Positions 44,588 through 55,782 of a stretch of 64,000 bases of DNA are shown here, piece by piece. Positions within the stretch are counted from its first letter, which is position 1, and every line of letters starts with the position of its first letter. The stretch lies in contig NC_134400.1 of assembly GCF_050003625.1 (NCBI RefSeq), positions 59,152,066 through 59,216,065 on the forward strand. The letters are read 5' to 3'. Both the position numbers and the translations under genes were made by a program. Source of the stretch: Haematobia irritans (taxonomy: Eukaryota; Arthropoda; Insecta; Diptera; Muscidae). The notes below the pieces were generated by a model. It worked only from the letters and a program-made list of their open reading frames with translations. It did not search any database and was not told the DNA's origin.

Positions 44588-46590
44588 AAAACAGCAGTAA
44601 GTTCGGCCGGGCCGAATCTTAAATACCCACCACCATCAATCAAATATTAGGGTTTCCTTTGAAATTTCAGGGGGGTTTGAGGACAGATCAAGCAGAGCAG
44701 TTCAACCAGTACACTTCCAGATAAATTTATAGATTTTACCTATGACGACTATATCACATTCTCGAACCATTTTTTTCGAGTTTTAGAGGAATCATTAACA
44801 TCTCTTGTAAGTGTGCAAGAAAATTATAAAATAACGTCTCGATTTGAAATCTTAAATCTGTAGATTTTCACCGAGAAGTAAAATCTGGAAATTTTGCATT
44901 GAGTTTCAAGCAATTTCCATGATCAGTGCGCCTTCTATACCCTCAAGAAGTGAAATTGGTCTCTATGGAGGCATTACCAAATGGACCGATAAAAAGTTAA
45001 TCCGATGCACATTTTTGTGAGCCTAAAATACCAGAATATTTACAATTTCGGGCATATCGGATAAAAAATTCGGTTTCTAGAAACCCAAGGAGTTAAATCG
45101 GGAGATCGTTTTTATGGGGGCTATACTAAAATATGGACCGATACTCACCGTTTTCGGTATACCTCTTTATGGCCCGAGAATACCTCAAGATTTCCAATTT
45201 CATGCAAATTGGATAAAAACTTCGGATTCTAGAAGACCAAGAAGTAAAATCGGGAAATCGGTCTATATGGGAGCTATACCAAAACATGGACCAATACTCA
45301 CCATTTTCGGCACACTTCTTTATGGTCCTAAAATATCTCTAGATTTCTAATTTCAGGCACATTGGATAAAAACTACGATTTCTATAAGCCCAAGACCCCA
45401 AATCGGGAGGTCGTTTAATATGGGGACCATATCAAAACATGGACCGATGCTCACCATTTTTGGCAAACCTCTTTATGGTCCGAAAATACCTCTAGATGTC
45501 CAATTTCAGGTAAATTGAATAAAAACTCCCGATTCTAGATGCCGAAAAAATAAAATCGGGAGATCGGTCTATATGGGGGCTATACCAAAACATGGGCCGA
45601 TACTCGCACTTTGTGACACACCTCTTTATGGTCCAAAAATACCTCTAGATTTCCAATTTCAGGCAAATTGGATAACAACTACAGGGTCTATAAGCCCAAG
45701 AAGTAAAATCGGGAGATCGGTCTATATGGGGGCTATACCAAAACATGGACCGATACTCACCATTTTTGGCACACCTCTTTATGGTCCGAAAATATGTTAC
45801 CTCTAGATATCCAATTTCAGGCAAATTAGGTAAAAACTACGGTTTATATAAGCCCAAGAAGTAAAATCGGGAGATCGGTCTATATGGGGGCTATACCAAA
45901 ACATGAACCGATACTCACCATTTTCGGCACACCTCTTTATGGTCCTAAAATATCTCCAGATTTCCAATTTCAGGCACATTGGATAAATACTACGATTTCT
46001 ATAAGCCCAAGACCCCAAATCGGGAGGTCGTTTAATATGGGGACCTCCAGATTTCAAATTTCAGGTAAATTGAATAAAAACTTCGGATTCTAGAAACCCA
46101 AGAAATAAAATCGGGAGATCGGTCTATATGGGGACTATACCAAAACATGGGCCGATACTCACACTTTGTGACACACCTCTTTATGGTCCAAAAATACCTC
46201 TAGATTTTCAATTTCAGGCAAATTGGATAACAACTACAGGGTCTATAAGCCCAAGAAGTAAAATCGGGAAATCGTTCTAAATGGGGGCTATACCAAAACA
46301 TGGACCAATACTCACCATTTTCGGCACTCCTCTTTATGGTCCTAAAATATCTCTAGATTTCCAATTTCAGGCACATTGGATAAAAACTACGATTTCTATA
46401 AGCCCAAGACCCCAAATCGGGAGGTCGTTTAATATGGGGGCCATACCAAAACATGGACCGATGCTCACCGTTTTGGGCAAACCTCTTTATGGTCCGAAAA
46501 TACCAATTTCTTTATGGTCATAAGAGACCCCTAGATTTCAAATTTCTATAAGCCCAAGACCCCAAATCGGTAGGTCGGTTTATATGGGGA
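44588..46590 (-). mobile_element. DINE-like family F2, copy E (5' truncated)
   Basis: Minus-strand F2 element. The 3' end hairpin GTTCGGCCGGGCCGAAT and CCCACCACCATC lie at the left, followed by the unique 3' segment and about ten central repeats of roughly 150 bp. Each repeat has TATGGGGGCTATACCAAAACATGG and CAATTTCAGGC. It stops at about 46590 without the leader and GTCY part. Part of the array (45560-46060) is repeated at 46100-46600 as a higher-order unit. The MGAIPKHGP-type ORFs are repeat translations. Confidence 0.7.
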
Positions 46591-47869
46591 TGATTACGTA
46601 CGAACGTAAACCCCTACATTCCCAAACCGCCGTGCGAAATTCCCTTATTTTCTTATTGTTATCGAAATACTTTAATGCCCAACTTCTTCGATAAATTAAA
46701 GATCGTATTGCAAATTCAACTTCCGAGAAGGTATAGTTTTTCGCTTTTTCCTTTCAACGAACTAATCGTCCCAAAGCAATTAGTCTTAGTGGTAGAATTA
46801 ATCCACAAAAATAAAGACAATATACCATCCATCATCCTAACTGTTGATTTCATTTTGTTTAATTTTTTTTTTCATATCGTATTCCATCATCGATATTGCG
46901 AGCTACATACAAAGGAGAATACACAACTCATTTTCGTTTGCTTGTTTCATGGATACCATCCAGTTATCCATTTTCCTCCTCCAGGTTTGCGGACAAACTC
47001 TTTTCCATTCTACTTCTCCCACACCTGTTTTGCCTGAACATTTGGTTCTTCGAACCGGATATACGGTAATTCTCTCAGAATCCAGCTCCACTCAACAGTA
47101 ATTTCAAGCAGATATGCTTTAATACCATTTAGTTTTTATCTACCGCGCGGATTGCTTGACGTAATGAATTTGTTGCGTATTAAATTCGACCAAAACTAAT
47201 ATTATCGGGAATTAAGAAGACAAGACTTGTGATAACAAGTAACGCGTGTGCTTTGGAAGTTATTATTCGTTTGGTACGATTTGTTGAAGTACAACCGGTC
47301 GTTTGTGAATCCGCGAAGTGAGCCTGCTCGGGGGCTACATACTGTACTGACACCACATTTGCAAATTACCATACAATAGGAGAAATCCACTCCACATAGA
47401 CGCAGTCAAATTCTTCCATTAAAGTGAGTGTCAAATTTTATATATATTGTTTGTATTAAGACCGGAATTGGGATTCACTCCAGAGAAATCCTTACAAATT
47501 TTATTTACGGCAAATAATTTCTCCTCTGCCAATAATCTCTCCTCGGCAGTGGCTGAAAACGTGAACCACATTTCTGTTAACGACAGCCGAGCGTATACAA
47601 TTCTGTTGTACAAAAACCCCTATTGGATTCAATTGTGTTATACTTTCAAATTACACCTATGACAGATTAAGCTCATTTTAATATGTTTAAGTGATGTTCT
47701 ATTTTGGCTGTCATTAAATTCTCTTAAACTTCTCTTCGAGAAGACTCTTAATTTCTCATTTTTGGCTGAGAGATTACACAAGCTGAGAGAACGATCACAC
47801 TCTTCTTGCATTTACACACTCTTTGTGTTGACAGGATTTCTCTGGTTTTTTTTACGCCTCTATTTGGAG
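46591..47869. other. No gene recognised; single-copy-like segment
   Basis: This stretch shows neither the 29-bp motif nor DINE repeats. ORFs of 120 aa (46675-47037) and 85 aa (46844-47101) lack recognisable domains. One contains a GTLR-free hydrophobic stretch (VDFILFNFFFHIVF), and base composition near 46590-47100 is more balanced. It could hold an unidentified LTR, UTR or exon, but I cannot show this. Confidence 0.3.
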
Positions 47870-48611
47870 CAGTGTTGCCAGGTTGGGGGTTTTTCCCCAA
47901 ATTTAGGGGTTTTTTACATGTTTAGGGGGATTTTTAGGGGTAACATTTATTTGGGGGAATTTTTGGGGGTAAAAAAATATCTTAAATCTTATAAAGTGGA
48001 GCAATTCTCAACAAGATTTGGAACAATTCTGGCATGAATTTTGAGAACAAAAAATAAGGGAAGTCAACCCATGTTCCTAAATACAAGCAAGTATGCAATG
48101 ACATTCTTTTTTAAACGCATCTGTTGAAGGGGCATTTTTAATATTTGACACAATTAAAAACAAGGTTAGGTTAGGTGGCAGCCCGATATATCAGGCTCAC
48201 TTAGACTATTCAGTCCGTTGTGATACCACATTGGTGAACTTCTGTCTTATCACTGCCCGATTCCATGTTAAGCTCAATGTAAAGGTACCTCCTTTTTATA
48301 GCCGAGTCCGAACGGCGTTCCACATTGCAGTGCAACCACTTAAAAAAGAAAAGAAAATTTTTATCATAAAAAAACTTATTTTGTCTAAAATTTTGTTCCT
48401 CAGAAAAAAATCTTCTTTCAGTTTATATATTTGCGTTAAATTTGATTTTTAAAGTGTATAACTACAGGATTTTTAACGAAATTTTGGGTCACTTTTTATA
48501 CTATTTACATACTTAAAGTTTTTGGGGGGTTTTTGAAAAAAGTATAGACCAATTTAGGGGTTTTTTTCTTAAGATTTGGGGGGAAGAATCAAACATTACA
48601 TGGCAACACTG
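47870..48611. mobile_element. hAT-like non-autonomous element with CAGTGTTGCCA ends, copy 2, perfect 8-bp TSD
   Basis: Left end CAGTGTTGCCAGG and right end TGGCAACACTG are inverted partners. ATTTGGAG flanks both sides (47862-47869 and 48612-48619), a perfect 8-bp target duplication. G-rich stretches (TTAGGGGGATTTTTAGGGG) match copy 1 in style and the fragment at 20562-20935 closely. A SINE fragment is nested inside at 48163-48345. There is no transposase. Confidence 0.85.
48163..48345 (-). mobile_element. tRNA-derived SINE fragment sharing its tail with the LOA-type LINE
   Basis: Plus-strand text starts GGTTAGGTTAGG, then TGGCAGCCCGATATATCAGG, CTCACTTAGACTATTCAGTCC and TTGTGATACCACATTGGTG. 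It runs on to AGCCGAGTCCGAACGGCGTT and stops at about 48345. In sense (minus) orientation the GGTTAGG run is the 3' tail, so this copy is 5'-truncated and lacks its tRNA head. The first about 70 bases match the 3' end of the LINE at 55641-55723. It lies inside the hAT-like element. Confidence 0.75.
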
Positions 48612-48719
48612 ATTTGGAGATATGTTAAGTATAATCACTCCAATTTGAGCTGATCTTTTTTGTTTTGATATTGATTTTCATCGCTGGCACTTTATTCCAA
48701 GCAACTATTCTATATTAAA

Positions 48720-48980
48720 AAATCAGTCCCTACACACAAAAAATTATCACCAAAATTTTTTCAATTAAACACTTAATTTTTTAATCAAATCCTAATAAAA
48801 GCCAATTTAAAAAATGATTGATATTTGTTACGTTTCAAATTAAAATATTAATTGATTCAATCAATTTGTTAATCAATTCGGAAATAATTTTCAATTTCAA
48901 ACGTGATTGAAATTTTTTCCGTTTCCAATTACACATGTGATTGATCCAATCACCTTTGTGATTGAAACTGAATAATTTTG
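48720..48980. repeat. AATTGATT-rich palindromic repeat
   Basis: Repeated phrases such as AATTGATTCAATCAATTTG and TGTGATTGATCCAATCACC, each near-palindromic, occur in an AT-rich context. Looks like a short MITE-type element; its ends are not resolved. Confidence 0.45.
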
Positions 48981-49642
48981 AGCAATGGAAAGAGCGAAAA
49001 GAGAACAAGAGAATGGGTATTTATTCAACAATGTATGATGGAGAGATCAGTCTGTGGAAGTAACTCGTAACGAATGGTTGGGTTTTTGTTTTTCGCGTAA
49101 ATTGAAAAACATGATTGGCGACATTCCGTCTGCTTCATTCAAAATGTGTGCATAAATATTTTGAACGCAACAACAAATCATAGCAAAGGGTTGAAATAAA
49201 TAAAGTGTGCAACAACAGACGGCCACGTGGCAAAGGTTTGAAAAAAATATGTGACAGAACGCATTTGAAATTACCTGTGTTTTGTGGTATTGTAAAAATG
49301 GAAGACAATCTACGTTTATTGAAGGTAAGAAATTGTGAAATGTGAATACCGTTTTCCATTGAAGCCTGTTTACATTAAACGGACTAAAGTAATATATTTT
49401 TTATTCATTTCTTTTAGTGACCAATTTTATTTCGTGAAATTGACCAATCAATCCCATCAACTCCATCATTTTATCAAATATATAATAATATGTTTGCAAT
49501 AAAAAAGTGGGTACCGTATTGATCATTTAAAATTATAAATTTTTTTCACTCCTAGTTTTCTTAAAACCAAGAGCGGTATGGGTTTGTTGGAAGATTCACC
49601 TTGAAGTTGCGAAGTAGCGTTGGCATTAAATTGCATTTTTGT
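48981..49642. other. No gene recognised
   Basis: AT-rich with GAGCGAAAAGAGAACAAGAGAATG near the start. One 74-aa minus ORF (49135-49359) lacks any known domain. Confidence 0.35.
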
Positions 49643-50735
49643 TATACCCTCCATCATAGGATGGGGGTATATTAACTTTGTCATTCCGTTTGTAACACAT
49701 CGAAATATTGCTCTAAGACCCCATAAAGTATATATATTCTGGGTCGTGGTGAAATTCTGAGTCGATCTAAGCATGTCCGTCCGTCCGTCCGTCTGTTGAA
49801 ATCACGCTAACTTCTGAACGAAACAAGCTATCGACTTGAAACTTGGCACAAGTAGTTGTTATCGATGTAGGTCGGATGGTATTGAAAATGGGCCATATCG
49901 GTCCACTTTTACGTATAGCCCCCATATAAAGGGACCCTCAGATTTGGTTTGTGGAGCCTCTAACAGAAGCATATTTCATCCGATCCGGCTGAAATTTGGT
50001 ACATGGTGTTGGTATATGGTCTCGAGCAACCATGCAAAAATTGGTCCACATCGGTCCATAATTACATATAGCCCCCATATAAACCGATCCCCCGATGTGT
50101 CTTGCGGAGCCTCAAAGAGAAGCAAATTTCATCCGATCCAGCTGAAATTTGGTACATGATGTTGGTATATGGTCTCTAACAACCATGCAAAAATTGGTCC
50201 ACATCGGTCCATAATTATATATAGCGCCCATATAAACCGATCCCCAGATTTGGGTTGCGGAGCCTCATAGAGAAACAAATTTCATCCGATCCGCCTGAAA
50301 TTTGGTACATGATATTGGGATATGGTCTCTAACAACCATGCAAAAATTGGTCCACATCGGTTCATAATTATATATAGCCCCATATAAACCGATCCCCAGA
50401 TTTGGCTTGCGAAGTCTCCAAGAGAAGCAAATTTCATCCATCCATTCATAATTTGGAACATGGTGTTAGTATATGATCTTTAACAACCGTGCCAGGTCCA
50501 TAATTATATATAGCCACCATATAAAACATTCTCCAGATTTGACCTCTGGAGCCTCTTGGAGGAGCAAAATTCATCCGATCCGGTTCAAATTAGGAACGTG
50601 GTGTTAGTATATGGTCGCTAACAACCATACCAAAATTGGTCCAATCACACAAAAATTGGTCCATATCGGTTCATAATCATGGTTGCCACTCGAGCCAAAA
50701 ATAATCTACCAAGATTTTATTTCTATAGAAAATAT
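49643..50735 (+). mobile_element. DINE-like family F1, copy F (3' truncated)
   Basis: It has a 5' palindrome (TATACCC...GGGTATA), leader, GTCY run (GTCCGTCCGTCCGTCTG, 49776-49795) and about five central repeats with AACCATGCAAAAATTGGTCC. The junction phrase CATGGTTGCCACTCGAGCC leads into the start of a 29-bp array. The array stops after one unit, where a 162-bp tandem array begins. The 3' hairpin end is missing. Confidence 0.7.
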
Positions 50736-52020
50736 TTTCTAAAATTTCGCAAATTAATTTTACTTTTGCTTAAAACAATTTTTTTTGGGAAGCTTTCGAA
50801 AATAAAAACCACTTGCATTTATAGTACTCATCAAGAGTTTTCATTTGATACCAAACACCGTAGAGCAGGTGTTGCACAGTGGGCCAATGTGCACTTTTTT
50901 TGAAATTCTAAAAAAGTAATTTTCTTTTTTATAAAAATCGATATTTTTATGATGCTTTCGAATATAACAACCACTTGGATTTATAGTACTCATCAAGAGC
51001 TTTCATTTGATACCAAAAAATCTAGAGCAGGTATTGCACAGTGGGCGCATTTCAGTTTTATTTCAAATTGTGGCGATTAAATTTTAAAAAAATTAACAAA
51101 ACCTACATTTCTGGGATGTTTTAGAAAATAAGAACTACTTGCATTTGTAGTACTCGTCAAGAGCTTTCATTTGATACCAAAAAATCTAGATCAGGTTTTG
51201 CACAGTGGGCACGGGTGTCCTATATTGTAACTTCGTGCAAACTAAGTTTCTTTTTGATAAAAATCGATATTTCTGTGATGCATTCGAATATAGCAACCAC
51301 TTGGATTTATAGTACTCATCAAGAGCTTTCATTTGATACCAAAAAATCTAGAGCAGGTATTGCACAGTGGGCACGGGTGTCCTATATTGTAACTTCGTGC
51401 AAACTAAGTTTCTTTTTGATAAAAATCGATATTTCTGTGATGCTTTCGAATATAGCAACCACTTGGATTTATAGTACTCATCAAGAGCTTTCATTTGATA
51501 CCAAAAAATCTAGAGCAGGTATTGCACAGTGGGCCCGCGTGCACTATATTTTAAATTCTGACATATTAATTATATTTTTGATAAAAATCGATATTTCTAT
51601 GATGCTTTCGAACATGAGAACCACTTGCGTTTATAGTACTCGTCAAGAGCTTTCATTTGATACCAAACACCGTAGAGCAGGTGTTGCACAGTGGGCCAAT
51701 GTGCACTTTTTTTGAAATTCTAAAAAAGTAATTTTCTTTTTTATAAAAATCGATATTTTTATGATGCTTTCGAATATAACAACCACTTGGATTTATAGTA
51801 CTCATCAAGAGCCTTCATTTGATACCAAAAAATCTAGAGCAGGTATTGCACAGTGGGCGTAGTTTAACTTTATTTCAAGTTGGACAAACTGACTTTTAAA
51901 ATATAGCTGCAAAACTAACATTTATGGGACGCTTTCGAACATGACAAGCACTTGCATTTATAGTACTTGTCAAGATCTTTCGTTTAATACCAAAATATTT
52001 TGCGCAAATATGTTGGAAAG
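50736..52020 (+). repeat. 162-bp tandem array, about eight units
   Basis: TTTCATTTGATACCA recurs at about 50840, 51003, 51165, 51327, 51490, 51653 and 51814, giving a period of 162-163 bp. Each unit also has ATCGATATTT, ATGCTTTCGAA, CTTGGATTTATAGTACTC and GAGCAGGTNTTGCACAGTGGGC. Units at 51215 and 51377 are nearly identical. A block of about 200 bp at 50850 recurs at 51662, five units away, so the array has been shuffled recently. The 166-aa ORF follows from a 162-bp period being a multiple of three. It may be a satellite seed. Confidence 0.85.
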
Positions 52021-52079
52021 TGCTGAATTTCATTAAATATTTTATCTCCCCAAATTGTAATTAACCCATTAGGTGCGCA

Positions 52080-52975
52080 GGCAAAAACTACCTGGTTTGT
52101 GTCTCGACTAGTTAAATTTACAATTTATCTTCACGCACATGGATTATTTCAGTGGTGCAAGGTGAATCTGATGGAGCTGAACATATCGAAATGTAAACAT
52201 ATGTCATTTTGTAGAATAAAACTGTTGCACTCATGCTATGTCTTGAACGATCGTGAACTTGAATCTGTCAATTCTATACTAGACCTTGGAGTCACATTGG
52301 ACCAACGATTGGATTTTCGACGACATATCTCATTAACCATTAACAAAGCATATGGAACTCTTGGTTTCATCAAAAGGTGGAGCAAGGAGTTCTCTGATCT
52401 GGTTGTAACAAAACTGTTATATATTTCGTTTGTGCGCTGTATACTTGAATATGCATCTGTTATTTGGGATCCTGTTTGTGCGATACACTCCAATTCAATA
52501 GAATCGGTTCAGAAACAATTTCTTTTGTTCTGTCTTCGCAGATATGGGTGGAATTCTAGTAACCTTCTTAGTTATGAATACAGGCTGAATATAATCAAAC
52601 TCCCAACTTTAAAGAGTCGCCGTACAATGCTAAATATTAGTTTCTTGTCTAATGTTATTCACGGACGAACGGATTGTGGCTACATTCTAAATCGGATCCT
52701 TGTGAATTTTCCTCTGAGGCCGCCACGGAACTACGAGCTGCTCAAAATCCCTTTTTCTAGGTGAAATTATGAGAATAATAACCCAATACTTCGTCTGTTT
52801 TCCCAATTCAATAAGTATTTCTTCTTACTGGACCCATCTGAAAATCATACCACACCTAAGCGTAAAGTAATACTATTTTTAAATGCATAATGTTATTTGT
52901 AAATATGTATTTATAGAATTAATCTGTAAGGATTATTTAATCTATAGACTTACAAAAATAAAATGAAAAAAACTT
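52080..52975 (+). pseudogene. LINE 3' fragment, jockey/CR1-like reverse transcriptase C-terminus
   Basis: A 5'-truncated non-LTR element. The frame starts inside RT: LFQWCKVNLMELNISKCKHMSF, then LESVNSILDLGVTLDQRLDF and RRHISLTINKAYGTLGFIKRW (thumb), and RCILEYASVIWDP and SIESVQKQFLLFCLRR. These are standard motifs downstream of the YADD box in jockey/CR1-type proteins. The catalytic box itself is missing. A TGA at 52762-52764 interrupts the frame, which otherwise runs on with NNPILRLFSQFNKYFFL to about 52890. An A-rich tail (AAAATAAAATGAAAAAAA, near 52955-52972) marks the 3' end. Confidence 0.8.
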
Positions 52976-53446
52976 TTTGGTTTCAGATTTTCCAGTGCAG
53001 TTACGTTCATTGACCATTATGTGTTTTGCTTATTGAATTTATGGATCATATGTTGTTTGGAATTCCAGTGAATTACATATTATTGTGTATTCTAGGCTAA
53101 AGTCACAGTGGTCTGTATTGTAATCGTTGTAAATAAATTTATTCAATTCATCATTTTAATTATTCTCAGACGAATATGTGCTTTGCTTATTGAATTTATG
53201 GATTATGGGATTCCAGTGAATTACATATATGTTCCGATATTTTTACATTTGTGTCTTGAAGTGCACATTGATCTGCATTGCAATCGTTTTGGATGAATTT
53301 ATTGCATTTATCACTTTATTCATCTTCCAATGAATGTAAGAGGATGTTGGTAAATAATTTGGGTTATGCAAAGTTTATAAAAGATTAGCTGACTAATGGA
53401 CGATTAATGGATTGTCAGAATGAGATATGTTGCGATGCAAAGTTAA
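52976..53446 (+). repeat. Tandem duplication of about 155 bp
   Basis: GCTTATTGAATTTATGGAT and TTCCAGTGAATTACATAT occur at about 53027-53070 and again at about 53175-53225. Each is followed by related sequence with TCTGTATTGTAATCGTT or TCTGCATTGCAATCGTT. The two copies have diverged noticeably. No gene is seen. Confidence 0.55.
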
Positions 53447-54649
53447 TATACCCCCATAGGATGGGGGTATATTAACTTTGTAATTCCGTTTGTAACACAT
53501 CGAAATTTTGCTCTAAGACCCCATAAAGTATATATATTCTGGGTCGTGGTGAAATTCTGAGTCGATCTGAGCATGTCCGTCCGTCTGTTGAAAACACACT
53601 AACTTCCGAATGAAACAAGCTATCGACTTGAAACTTGGCACAAGTAGTTGTTATTGATGTAGGTCGGATGGTATTGAAAATGGGCCATATCGGTCCACTT
53701 TTACGTATAGCCCCCATATAAACGGACCCCCAAATTTGGCTTGCGAGGTCTGTAAGAGAAGCAAATTTCATCCGATCCGGCTGAAATTTGGTACATGGTG
53801 TTAGTATATGGTCTCTAATAACCATGAAAAAATTGCTCCACATCGGTCCATAATTATATATAGCCCCCATATAAACCGATCCCCCGATTTGGCTTGCGAG
53901 GCCTCTAAGAGAAGCAAATTTCATCCGATCCGGCTGAAATTTGGTACATGTTGTTAGTATATGGTCTCTAACAACCATGCAAAAATTGGTCCACATCGGT
54001 CCATAATTATATATAGCCCCCCATATAAACCGATCCCCCGAGTTGGCTTGCGAGGTCTCTAAGAGAAGCAAATTTCATCCAATCGGGCTGAAATTTGGTA
54101 CATGGTGTTAGTATATGGTCTCCAACATCCATGCAAAAATTGGTCCACATCGGTCCATAATTATATATAGCCCCCATATAAACCGATCACCAGATTTGAC
54201 CTCCGGAGCCTCTTGGAAGACCAAAATTCATCTGATTCAGTTGAAATTTGGTACGTGGTGTTAATATATGGCCTCAAACTCCCATGCAAAAATTGGTCGG
54301 TATCGGTCCATAATTATATATAGGCCATATAAACCGATCCCCAGATTTGACCTCCAGAGCCCGTTGGAAGAGCAAAATTCTTCCCATTCGGTTGAAATTT
54401 GGTACCTGATATTAGTATATGGTATCCAACAACCATGCAGGAATTGGTTCATATCAGTCCATAATTATATATAATAAAAAATATAAACCGACCTCCGGTG
54501 CCTTTTTGAGAAGCAACATTCATCCGATATGCTTGAAATTTGGTACGTGGTGATAGTATATGATACCACAACCCAAGTAATTCGATTGTGGATGACAGTC
54601 TTTCGTATAAGATTCGGCCTGGCCGAACTTACGGCCGTATATACTTGTT
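53447..54649 (+). mobile_element. DINE-like family F1, copy G (full length, no 29-bp array)
   Basis: It starts TATACCCCCATAGGATGGGGGTATA and has a very short GTCY run (GTCCGTCCGTCTG, 53576-53588). Five to six central repeats of about 153 bp follow. The 3' part carries TTCGATTGTGGATGACAGTC, a GGCCTGGCC hairpin and ATATACTTGT. It lacks the 29-bp array seen in copies A and C, so that array is an optional part. The 199-aa minus ORF is a repeat translation. Confidence 0.7.
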
Positions 54650-54725
54650 AATATTTCAAGCCGATTATTGATGTTTAAAACCATTGTTGCATGGGTTTTT
54701 TTTTGATATCTTGATTTCGCTTCTT

Positions 54726-55640
54726 TTTTATACCCACCACCACAGAATGGTGACGGGGGTATAATAAGTTTGTCATTTCGTTTGTAACACATCGAAAAAT
54801 CGATTTCCGACTATCTAAAGTATATATATTCTTGATCAGGGAGAAATTCTAAGACGATATAACGATGTCCGTCTGTCTGTCTGTTGTAATCACGCTACAG
54901 TCTTCAATGATGAAGCAATCGTGCTGAAATTTTGCACAAACTCGTCTTTTGTCTGCAGGAAGGTCAAGTTCGAAGATGGGCTATATCGGTCCAGGTTTTG
55001 ATATAGTCCCCATATAAACCGACCTCCCGATTTGGGATCTTGGGCTTATAGAAATCGTAGTTTTTATCCAATTTGCCTGAAATTTGAAATCTAGAGGTAT
55101 TTTATGACCATAAAGAGGTGTGCCAAAAATGGTGAGTATCGGCCCATGTTTTGGTATAGCCCCCATATAGACCGATCTCCCGATTTTACTTCTTGGGCTT
55201 ATAGAAACCGCAGTTTTTATTCAATTTACCTGAAATTGGAAATCTAGAGGTATTGCAGGACCACAAATATGTGTGCCAAAAATTATGAGTATCGGTCCTT
55301 ATTTTGGTATAGCCCCCATATAGACCGATCTCCCGATTTTACTTCTTGGGCTTATAGAAACCGTAGTTTTTATCCAATTTGCCTGAAATTGAAAATCTAG
55401 AGGTACTTTAGGACCATCAAAAGGTGTGCCGAAAATGGTCCGTATCGTTCCATGTTTTGGTATAGCCCCCATATAGATAGCTCCATATAAAGGTGTGCCG
55501 AAAATGGTCCGTATCGGTCCATGTTTTGGTATAGCCCCCATATAGATCGATCTCCCGATTTAACATCTTGGGTTTATAGAATCCGTAGTTTATATACAAT
55601 TTGCCTGAAATTGGAAATTGATAGGTATTTTAGGACCATA
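54726..55640 (+). mobile_element. DINE-like family F2, copy H, left part
   Basis: It starts TATACCCACCACCACAGAATGG, with leader, GTCCGTCTGTCTGTCTG (about 54867-54883) and central repeats with ATATAGACCGATCTCCCG. It is interrupted at 55640 by the LINE; the right part resumes at 60665. Together they form a complete F2 element that begins about 77 bp after an F1 element, as in the A/B pair. Confidence 0.75.
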
Positions 55641-55782
55641 GGTTAGGTTAGGTTAGGTTAAAGTGGCAGCCCGATTAAATTTCAGGCTCACTTAGACTAT
55701 TCAGTCCATTGTGATACCACATTTAACTAAAAGTACCTATTACATATGGGCACTTCTAGTCTTAACCACTGAACCTTCTCTA
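55641..55782 (-). other. LINE 3' UTR and TAACC tail, shared with a SINE
   Basis: In sense orientation it ends with AATGGACTGAATAGTC, TAAGTGAGCCTGAAATTTAA, TCGGGCTGCCACTT and then TAACCTAACCTAACCTAACC. The same sequence, with a few changes, forms the tail of the SINE at 48163. The short repeat is identical in sequence to the TTAGG-type telomere repeat of other insects, but here it is simply the LINE/SINE tail. Confidence 0.8.

Noticed and set aside
46675..47037. 120-aa ORF as a host gene
   Set aside because: No recognisable domain, no splice or promoter support, and not conserved in any visible copy; left as unassigned sequence.
51215..51715. 166-aa plus ORF with three near-identical 54-residue units
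   Set aside because: Artefact of the 162-bp tandem period.
53472..54071. 199-aa minus ORF
   Set aside because: Same F1 central repeat translated; not conserved as a whole between copies.
55641..55662. Interstitial telomere (TTAGG) remnant
   Set aside because: The repeat is exactly the 3' tail of the LINE and also of the SINE at 48163.
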